Source: Actinomycetota bacterium
Lineage (GTDB): Bacteria > Actinomycetota > Thermoleophilia > Gaiellales > Gaiellaceae
Reading direction: 5' to 3'
DNA length: 44,770 nucleotides
Assembly (NCBI GenBank): GCA_020029615.1
Contig: JAIBJO010000007.1
Coordinates: 1 to 44,770 of the forward strand
Each line of letters begins with the position of its first letter. Within the stretch, counting starts at the first letter, position 1. A program made the position numbers and the translations under genes. A model generated the notes under the pieces. It was not told where the DNA came from and searched no databases. It worked only from the letters and a program-made list of their open reading frames with translations. This document shows positions 9,337 to 14,878 of this stretch, in pieces.

Positions 9337-10356
9337 TCAGTACTCGAGACCGGCTTCGGCGAGAGGGCGGCGGCCCCACGAGAAGCTCGTCTCGTACCAG
9401 CCGGTCAGCGGGGTGAGCGTCGTCCCGAACCGCGACGAATGGGCTATCCAGCCGTTTCCGAGGTAGATCCCCATGTGCCCGACCTCGTTCGGCGCGGAGC
9501 GCAAGCCGCGCGACCCGAAGAAAGCGATGTCGGCCGGCTGGAGCAGACCACGGACGATCCTGGAGGTCCGGGGGACTTCACCGCTCATCTCGTAGCTCGT
9601 CCGCCCGCGGAGAACCTGCGCGAGCTGAGGCGCTCCGGCGAACGGCTCGAGCTTGTAGACCCGCCAGACGAACCCTGAGCAGTCGAAGCCGCCGGGCAGC
9701 TGCCTGCCGAAGACCGGCTGCGGCCTCTCCGACGTGCCCGCCCAGACGTACGGCGATCCGACGAAACGAAGTGCGCGGGTGAGCACCGCACGCTCCAACT
9801 CGGTCAGGTCCGGGAACCCGAAGCCAGCGCCTGCGTCGCGAATTGCGTCGATTTCTGAAGCCTCCAGCTCGAGCACCCGAGCAAGCGAGTATGCGGCTTC
9901 GGCCCGAGTCGCAGGTTGCAGGAGCTGCAGCTCGAGCGACTCGGCGTTCCGTAGATGGTTGATGCGAAGCCCGAGCATTCGAGCGACCGTCTCGGTCCCG
10001 AGCCACGGCGTGGGCGCGAGCCCGGCTTCGGCAGCCGCGACCCGGATAGCGCGTGCCACCGGACGGAGCCCGACCAGCGTGACGAGCCGCGCATCGAGCT
10101 CTCGCATCGTGACAGGGCGATCGGGCTCGTCGACGGGCATCGATGCACCGAGAGCCGCCAGCGCCGTCGCAAGCTCTGTCGCAGTCAGTGGGTCGTCGGG
10201 CCTGAACGCAACAGCTGAAGGAGTCATCAGGCCGGCGCCCACGACAGACGCAATCTGCGGCGCAGCCCAGGAGCCCGCGGCGGGGCGCGCCGCCGCCCCG
10301 GCGGCATGAGCCACGAGCACGAGCGTCACAACGGCCAGAGCTGCACACCGACGCAT
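9337..10356 (-). CDS. Exported NlpC/P60 cell-wall hydrolase with SLH-like region
   Basis: 339 residues from the ATG that opens a signal peptide (MRRCAALAVVTLVLVAHAAG). Residues about 25-185 resemble S-layer-homology repeats (VVGAGLMTP, FRPDDPLTATELATALAALG) that could bind wall polymers. Residues about 195-339 are an NlpC/P60 papain-like domain with Cys226 in GGFDCSGF, His294 in VGHMGIYLG and a third polar residue near His305. Such enzymes cleave peptidoglycan stem peptides, commonly at the D-Glu to diamino acid bond. No Shine-Dalgarno precedes the start, and longer frames upstream run into the divergent gene. It shares a 94-bp intergenic region with the candidate selenoprotein. Confidence 0.87.
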   Translation of the reverse strand: MRRCAALAVVTLVLVAHAAGAAARPAAGSWAAPQIASVVGAGLMTPSAVAFRPDDPLTATELATALAALGASMPVDEPDRPVTMRELDARLVTLVGLRPVARAIRVAAAEAGLAPTPWLGTETVARMLGLRINHLRNAESLELQLLQPATRAEAAYSLARVLELEASEIDAIRDAGAGFGFPDLTELERAVLTRALRFVGSPYVWAGTSERPQPVFGRQLPGGFDCSGFVWRVYKLEPFAGAPQLAQVLRGRTSYEMSGEVPRTSRIVRGLLQPADIAFFGSRGLRSAPNEVGHMGIYLGNGWIAHSSRFGTTLTPLTGWYETSFSWGRRPLAEAGLEY

Positions 10357-10411
10357 GAATCTGGCTATCGGCGAGGAAGCGCCGGGTCCACATCTTGCAA
10401 AAGGATGAAAT

Positions 10412-10427
10412 CGACCGAGACCGGTCG
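10412..10427. repeat. Inverted repeat in the divergent intergenic region
   Basis: CGACCG-AGAC-CGGTCG, perfect 6-bp arms, lies midway between the NlpC/P60 gene and the candidate selenoprotein gene. It could be an operator for either gene; no regulator is identified. Confidence 0.35.
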
Positions 10428-10438
10428 GGTGGTGGGGA

Positions 10439-10444
10439 TACAGT
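10439..10444 (+). promoter_or_regulatory. Possible leaderless -10 box (TACAGT)
   Basis: TACAGT ends 6 nt before the ATG at 10451. This TANNNT-then-start spacing is the usual arrangement of leaderless actinobacterial mRNAs, and no purine-rich ribosome binding site lies close to the start. No clear -35 box is visible. Confidence 0.4.
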
Positions 10445-10450
10445 GGGCGC

Positions 10451-10984
10451 ATGCGCACGCTCGTGGTGACGATCGCGGCGCTGTGCGCGCTCGTTGCCAC
10501 GGGCTGCGGAGGCAGCTCGGGCGAGCATTCGGCGACACCGGGTGCCACGCGGGCCGAGAACGACTCGCCGCAGGATCCCTCACGTGAGCGAGCTCCGGCG
10601 ATCGAAGGCGCCTCGCTCGACGGAGATCCGATCTCGCTCACCGACTACCGCGGCCGACCCGTGCTCATCAACGTCTGGTCCTCGTGGTGAGGCACGTGCC
10701 AAAGCGAGGCGGTCGCCTACGCGAGCTTTCAGCGAGACAACCCGGAGGTCTCGTACCTCGGCATCAACGTCGCGGACACGCCTGACGAGGCGAAGGCGTT
10801 CATCGAGCGCTACGAGTGGTCGTGGCCGTCGATCCAGGACCGGCGGCGGGACCAGGCCCGCGCGCTCGGAGCGGAGTACCAGCCGCACCTCATCCTCCTC
10901 GACGCCGCCGGCGGGATCGTCGACACGTGGGACGGCGGGGGTGACGAAGCGGTATGGGCGGCAATGACGGCGAAGCTCCCGTAA
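10451..10984 (+). CDS. Candidate selenoprotein: TlpA-like thioredoxin-fold lipoprotein with in-frame TGA (Sec80)
   Basis: 177 codons if TGA at 10688-10690 is read as selenocysteine; otherwise a 79-residue truncated product. Residues 1-19 form a lipoprotein signal (LVATGC, Cys19). Residues about 50-177 are TlpA/AhpC-TSA-like: DYRGRPVLINVWSSW, then U80-G-T-C83 where TlpA proteins have W-C-x-x-C, then SYLGINVADTPDEAKAFIE, YEWSWPS and YQPHLILLDAAGGIV with the cis-Pro position conserved. The frame after TGA is fully open to TAA at 10982 and keeps family-like sequence, and a hairpin follows the TGA. Expected role: extracytoplasmic thiol-disulfide exchange. The alternative is a recent nonsense mutation of TGC/TGT to TGA, or a sequencing error. 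selA/B/C/D are not in this window. Confidence 0.75.
10691..10730 (+). promoter_or_regulatory. Candidate bacterial SECIS element downstream of UGA
   Basis: Immediately 3' of the TGA the RNA can form a hairpin: GCG-AGGC (10704-10710) pairs with GCCU-(bulged A)-CGC (10715-10722) around the tetraloop GGUC (10711-10714). AAAGC (10701-10705) can alternatively pair with GCUUU (10725-10729) as a lower stem. In E. coli fdhF the SelB-binding hairpin also ends in a GGUC loop, whose G and U are essential and lie about 20 nt after the UGA; here they are 22-23 nt after it. The bulged U of fdhF is not obvious. The fold was drawn by hand; no energy was computed. Confidence 0.55.
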
Positions 10985-11020
10985 GAGAGGCGGCGCGCGT
11001 GCGGATAGGCTCCCCGGGGC

Positions 11021-11383
11021 ATGAGCTCGACGACTGCCGCTCGCTATCCCGACTGCATCGCCGCGACCTGGCTTGCCGCCCGCCTCGCCGTCGATCCTGC
11101 GACGATCGACCTGATGCGACGCAACGGCGAGCTCCTCGCCGTGCGCGAGCCCGGCTCGACCCAGTGGCGATACCCGGCCTGGCAATTCGAGGACGGTAGG
11201 CCCCGCCGCAGCATCGCGCGCATCGTCGGTGCCGCCCGCGACGCCGGGCTCGACGAGTCGCGGCTCTACGACGTGCTGACCACGCCGCTCGGCTTGCGTG
11301 AGAGCGGGCGCAGGAGGCTCGTCGACCTGTTGCTGGAAGGCCGCGAGGACGAAGTCGTCACAGCCGTCAGAGCGGCAACCTAG
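11021..11383 (+). CDS. Conserved-looking small protein, possibly DNA-binding
   Basis: 120 residues. The N-terminal half has an alternating helix pattern (WLAARLAVDPATIDLMRRNG) followed by a wing-like strand (LLAVREPGSTQWRYPAWQF), reminiscent of MerR/excisionase-type winged helices. The C-terminal half (ARIVGAARDAGLDESRLYDV, then GRRRLVDLLLEG) is helical, as in the DUF2384/MbcA-type domain. I cannot name the family with confidence. TAGGCT lies 9 nt before the ATG and there is no ribosome binding site, so a nearly leaderless mRNA is plausible. Its end overlaps the convergent DUF4097 gene by 17 bp. Confidence 0.65.
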   Translation: MSSTTAARYPDCIAATWLAARLAVDPATIDLMRRNGELLAVREPGSTQWRYPAWQFEDGRPRRSIARIVGAARDAGLDESRLYDVLTTPLGLRESGRRRLVDLLLEGREDEVVTAVRAAT

Positions 11384-12224
11384 AGGCGGAGACCGCCTCA
11401 CTCGCTCGGACGATCGCAACGTCTCCGCTGACCGTCTTGACGTGGAGAGGCACCACGGGCTCGCCTCCGGAGGCGGCGTCGCCTCCGCTCGGCTCCGCAT
11501 CCTCGAGCCCGAGCTGCGACTCGAGCTCGCCCGAGACAGTGCCGGCGTCGATCCAGACGCGAGTACCGCGACCGACCCCGACGCGAACGTCACCCGACAC
11601 CGTCTGAATTCGGACCTCGCCCGCCTCGACAGAGCGCACGTCGACGTCGCCCGAGGTGGTCGAGAGGCCGAGCAATCCACGAAGCGATCCGATCGTGACA
11701 TCGCCGGAGACCGCGCGAGCGATGATCGGGCCGTTGGCAAGCCCGACGCCGAGATCGCCCGAGACCGTCGCCAACGACGCCTCGGTCTCGACCGTCGCAA
11801 CGGCTATGTCACCGCTGGCCGTCTTCACCTGCAGCTTGCCTCGGACCGCCTGAAGCGTCGCGTCGCCCGAAGCGGTGCGGATGGAGACGTCTCCGAGATC
11901 GCCGTCGACGCGGAGATCGGTCGAGCCGCCCGAGAGCTCCAGGTCCGCTCCGGTTGGACATGTGATCCGGGTCTCGATGTCGCCACCCCACGTGATCTCG
12001 ATCGGACCCCAGCGGAGCCTGTCCTTCTGCTCGACGCGAACGACGTGGCGTCCGTGGTGCTCCTCGGCCGTGACCGAGACGTCGTCGATCGCGTCGGGGC
12101 CGCGACGGCCGACAGGAACCAGCTCGACGCTCGTCCGTGGCTCGTCGGTCGTCGTGACCACGACGCGCCCACTCGGGAGCTTGACCTGGAGGGAGACGCT
12201 CCCGGGAGTCTCGAAGACCGGCAT
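11367..12224 (-). CDS. DUF4097-family beta-repeat protein
   Basis: 285 residues. Built from short repeated beta strands with the phrase VSGDV / ASGDI / TSGDV recurring about every 20 residues from about residue 110 to 270, the hallmark of the DUF4097 (putative adhesin-like) right-handed beta-helix family. There is no signal peptide or membrane anchor, so it is probably cytoplasmic despite the adhesin label often attached to the family. It is the last gene of a three-gene unit (ribbon-helix-helix protein, 41-residue ORF, DUF4097); its ATG lies 7 nt after the stop of the small ORF. The molecular function of the family is not established. Confidence 0.85.
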   Translation of the reverse strand: MPVFETPGSVSLQVKLPSGRVVVTTTDEPRTSVELVPVGRRGPDAIDDVSVTAEEHHGRHVVRVEQKDRLRWGPIEITWGGDIETRITCPTGADLELSGGSTDLRVDGDLGDVSIRTASGDATLQAVRGKLQVKTASGDIAVATVETEASLATVSGDLGVGLANGPIIARAVSGDVTIGSLRGLLGLSTTSGDVDVRSVEAGEVRIQTVSGDVRVGVGRGTRVWIDAGTVSGELESQLGLEDAEPSGGDAASGGEPVVPLHVKTVSGDVAIVRASEAVSASRLPL

Positions 12225-12231
12225 CTCGCGT

Positions 12232-12357
12232 CTACGCCCTGTCCCGAGGGCTCGTGCGGCGGAATCGACGGCCTGTGGTGCGTTCGCGCGTGGTGCGGAC
12301 GCGGTCGCCGAGGGCGATGAGCTTCGCGTACTCGAGCGGAAGTGGCCTGAGAAGCAT
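12232..12357 (-). CDS. 41-residue basic micro-ORF
   Basis: Starts at ATG with a strong AAAGGAGAG 4 nt upstream, the best ribosome binding site of the operon, and ends 7 nt before the DUF4097 start. The peptide MLLRPLPLEYAKLIALGDRV is followed by a very basic tail rich in Arg and Thr. No known family is recognised. The strong initiation signal and tight fit between two genes argue for real translation; it may also serve to couple translation into DUF4097. Confidence 0.55.
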   Translation of the reverse strand: MLLRPLPLEYAKLIALGDRVRTTRERTTGRRFRRTSPRDRA

Positions 12358-12369
12358 GGTGCTCTCCTT

Positions 12370-12825
12370 TCAACCTTGGGCGTAGCCCTGAATTCGATTG
12401 CGGCTGCGCTTGGACGAGCGGTGATCGAGCATCCGCGCGATCGTTCGCACGAGCAAGGCGTTGGTAGAGATGCCTTCGCGGGCGGCAGCCGCCTCGACGC
12501 TCACCTTGAGAGACTCCGGAAGCCGAAGCGTGATCCGCCCCGAGTGCTCCTCGCCGAATCCGACCTGGGCTCCATCGGAGACCTCGTCGGTGACGACGAC
12601 GAGCTCCGGGTCGCGACCGGCAAGCCGGACCTCGATCCGCCCCGCGTCGAGCTGTGCTCCGATCTCGAGCGCCGCCTCGCCCAGAAGGTCGAGGAGCCGG
12701 AGATGGAGCGTGGACGCGAGAGCCTCGCTCAAGCGACGAGCTGCCTCGGCCGTGGCCTCGTCTCCAAGTCCTGCCGTGACTGCCAGATCTTGCTGGATCG
12801 CCTGGATGTGGCTCTCGAGCTGCAC
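12370..12825 (-). CDS. Ribbon-helix-helix-domain protein
   Basis: 151 residues from GTG. The C-terminal part (about 95-135) reads SGRITLRLPESLKVSVEAAA then REGISTNALLVRTIARML: a short beta strand followed by two helices, the ribbon-helix-helix (Arc/HicB/CopG-like) DNA-binding fold. The tail is basic (RSSKRSRNRIQGYAQG). The N-terminal about 90 residues are a helical region (EAARRLSEALASTLHLRLLDLLGEAALEI) of unknown role, possibly oligomerisation. Inverted repeats overlap its own promoter and start codon, suggesting autoregulation. No toxin partner of a classical type is adjacent. Confidence 0.78.
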   Translation of the reverse strand: MQLESHIQAIQQDLAVTAGLGDEATAEAARRLSEALASTLHLRLLDLLGEAALEIGAQLDAGRIEVRLAGRDPELVVVTDEVSDGAQVGFGEEHSGRITLRLPESLKVSVEAAAAREGISTNALLVRTIARMLDHRSSKRSRNRIQGYAQG

Positions 12826-12862
12826 TATGACTGCATAGTGACATCATTTCTGAGTCATGTCA
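12824..12862 (-). promoter_or_regulatory. Promoter with nested inverted repeats (probable autoregulatory operator)
   Basis: On the minus strand a perfect -35 TTGACA (12858-12863) and CACTAT (12835-12840) are 17 bp apart; transcription would start close to the GTG at 12825, giving a leaderless mRNA. Two inverted repeats overlap it: ACTATG-ACTG-CATAGT (12824-12839, covering the start codon and part of the -10 box) and TGACAT-N12-ATGTCA (12839-12862, between and over the boxes). This is where a ribbon-helix-helix repressor would bind its own promoter. Confidence 0.6.
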
Positions 12863-12993
12863 AGGTCATTGTGGATGCTTCCTGCCGAGGGGCCTGAAAC
12901 CGTATGCTTGAGCCAAATCTCCGCGTGATAGTGGCGGTGCGTTCGCGCCGGGAATGGAGCACGACGGCCTCGACCGCCTCCACAGGGGAACCG

Positions 12994-14211
12994 CTACGCG
13001 AGTTGCCAGATATCGCCGCGGATGATCGGCGTGGCACCGCCATCCGCATCGAGACCGTCGACGTCGACCTCGGCTCCGCCGATCATGAAGTCCGTATGCA
13101 CGGCGGAGACGTTCACGCCCAGCTCGAGCAGCTCGTCCGGGGACACGTCCCCTCCGAGCCCCAATGTCTTCGGGATCCCCCTGCCGAAGGCGATGTGGCA
13201 GGTTGCGTTCTCGTCGAAGAGCGTGTCCGAGAACACGAGGCCGGTGCGCTTCACGGCCGACGAGCCGTCGACGAGCGCAACCTCGCCGAGATAGCCGGCC
13301 TGCTCGTCGACGGCGATCTGCTCGCGGATCACGTCGGCGCCCTCGGACGCACGAACGTCGACGATCCTGCCGCCTTCGAAGCGGACGACGAGGTCGGACA
13401 CGCGCGTGCCGGACGCGATCAACGGCAAGGTCGAGCTGACGACCCCCTCGGTACGGCGCCAGTCCGGCGTCGTGAAGATCTCCTCGGTGGGCATGTTCGC
13501 GATGTGTGTGATCCCGGTCTCCGTGTCGAATGCCGCGCATACCCAGCGCGACGACGCCAGGAGACCGATCGTGAGGTCGGTCCCGGGACCACGGAATCGA
13601 ACGGCGTCGAAGCCGTGGCTCTGGAGCGCGGCCGCTCGCGCGTCGAGCTCGTCGGTGTGAGCGCGCCAGGCCGCGACGGGGTCCGGCTCGTCGAGCCTCA
13701 TGGTCGTGGCGACGGCCTCCCAGAGCCGCTCGACGTCCGGCTCGCCGAAGACCTGAGTCGCCCAGCCGGCGTTCGGGGCGGAGACGATCGACCAGTTGAA
13801 CCGACGTGCCGCGATGGCGCTGCCCATGAGCTTCCGGATCTCCTGTGGGTCGGCTCGGCCGACGAGCGCGGGGTCGAGATCGGCGAGCAGATCGGGATCC
13901 GGGTTGCCCGTCAACGAGATGAGCGCCGGCCGCTCCTCGGCCCAGCGGCGCATCCAGTCGAGGAGGTACGGGGGCGACCAGCCGATCTCCTCCTCAGGCC
14001 CGAGCTCAATTGCCGCTCGGCGAATGTGCAGATCGGAATAAAGGACGATCACGTGGCGCGCGCCGGCGCGATATGCCTCGCGGGTGACCGCGCGCGCGAT
14101 CTCGGCATGGTCGACTAGGCACGTGACGACGACGTCCTGGTCGCGCTGCACGTTTGCTCCGACACGAACCGTCAGCTCGGCGTAGCGCCGGAGGCGCTCG
14201 TCCGGAGTCAC
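12994..14211 (-). CDS. M29-family aminopeptidase (AmpS/PepS-like)
   Basis: 405 residues, the usual length of thermophilic aminopeptidases of family M29. The N-terminus ([19 protein letters not shown]) and the metal-site motifs fit: [12 protein letters not shown] with the ligand Glu, [29 protein letters not shown] with His, and VHTDFMIGG with His/Asp. M29 enzymes remove N-terminal amino acids using a two-metal centre and act in the cytoplasm as dimers. The start is GTG with only a weak AGGG upstream. The 111-residue acidic protein follows the same strand upstream, but no operon is evident. Confidence 0.9.
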   Translation of the reverse strand: MTPDERLRRYAELTVRVGANVQRDQDVVVTCLVDHAEIARAVTREAYRAGARHVIVLYSDLHIRRAAIELGPEEEIGWSPPYLLDWMRRWAEERPALISLTGNPDPDLLADLDPALVGRADPQEIRKLMGSAIAARRFNWSIVSAPNAGWATQVFGEPDVERLWEAVATTMRLDEPDPVAAWRAHTDELDARAAALQSHGFDAVRFRGPGTDLTIGLLASSRWVCAAFDTETGITHIANMPTEEIFTTPDWRRTEGVVSSTLPLIASGTRVSDLVVRFEGGRIVDVRASEGADVIREQIAVDEQAGYLGEVALVDGSSAVKRTGLVFSDTLFDENATCHIAFGRGIPKTLGLGGDVSPDELLELGVNVSAVHTDFMIGGAEVDVDGLDADGGATPIIRGDIWQLA

Positions 14212-14239
14212 GAGCGCGACCCTGCCGGCCGTCGGATGG

Positions 14240-14575
14240 TCAGTCGCCCCAGTCGAAGTCTCGTGGACGCCCCGTCCACAACGCCTCGTCGAGGGCGGCT
14301 CCTTCGACGTTCTCCGCGGTCTCCTCGCCGGGCCACGGCAGTCGCTCGGAGCTCAGCTCGGCGGCGGGCTCGCCGTCCAACGTCTCCTCGATGCGCGCCT
14401 GTTCCTCGCTCTTGAACAGCGGGTGGTTCTCGAGTTGGTCGCCGTCGAGGTAGCGCTCGAGCGGCATCTCCGTGTCGAGCGCCGCGTTTCGTCCCTTCAG
14501 CTCCAGATGTTCGCGAATTGCCTGTGCGAACGGGGACTCGATCTCGGTTGCAGGGTGGTCTTCGAAATCCGACAT
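14240..14575 (-). CDS. Acidic hypothetical protein
   Basis: 111 residues from ATG with GGGAG 5 nt upstream; a GTG two codons earlier is less likely. It is strongly acidic (many Glu/Asp) and hydrophilic, with no membrane segment; motifs such as [19 protein letters not shown] suggest a helical N-terminal part and the rest may be disordered. Family not recognised. It ends 28 bp before the M29 aminopeptidase start and could be co-transcribed with it. Confidence 0.6.
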   Translation of the reverse strand: MSDFEDHPATEIESPFAQAIREHLELKGRNAALDTEMPLERYLDGDQLENHPLFKSEEQARIEETLDGEPAAELSSERLPWPGEETAENVEGAALDEALWTGRPRDFDWGD

Positions 14576-14674
14576 GTGCACTCCCGAACGGCGGAACTCT
14601 ACCGTAGCACCCGTGGAAAACCCTGGTAATGACCGCGGTTCGGGCCGGCGCCCTCCATGTGCAAGGATCTCGCC

Positions 14675-14866
14675 ATGCCGTTCCTCGTGTCCGCCGTGCT
14701 CGTCTATCTCGTGCGTCGCATCCGACCGATGACGGTCGCCGTGGCGATGTACGAGGCCTGGCGCAGGCTCCCCCCCGAGCAGCGCGAGCGGATGGTGCTG
14801 GCGGCGAGGCGAAACGCCCCACGCGTCGCGTCCTCGCTCGCGCGCCGCGGCCGTCCCCGCATCTGA
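14675..14866 (+). CDS. Small membrane-anchored protein
   Basis: 63 residues from the ATG at 14675, which follows AAGGA at 7 nt; an ATG six codons upstream is less well placed. N-terminal hydrophobic segment (MPFLVSAVLVYLV), then a basic amphipathic region with EAWRRLPPEQRERMVLAARR. One predicted membrane helix with the charged part in the cytoplasm. Function unknown. It converges with sucA, stop codons 12 bp apart. Confidence 0.5.
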   Translation: MPFLVSAVLVYLVRRIRPMTVAVAMYEAWRRLPPEQRERMVLAARRNAPRVASSLARRGRPRI

Positions 14867-14878
14867 CAGCTCGCCGGA

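Noticed and set aside
10451-10690. Simple short 79-residue lipoprotein
   Set aside because: It would end exactly at the redox motif of a thioredoxin fold while the rest of the fold continues intact in frame, so a truncated gene or recoded TGA explains it better.
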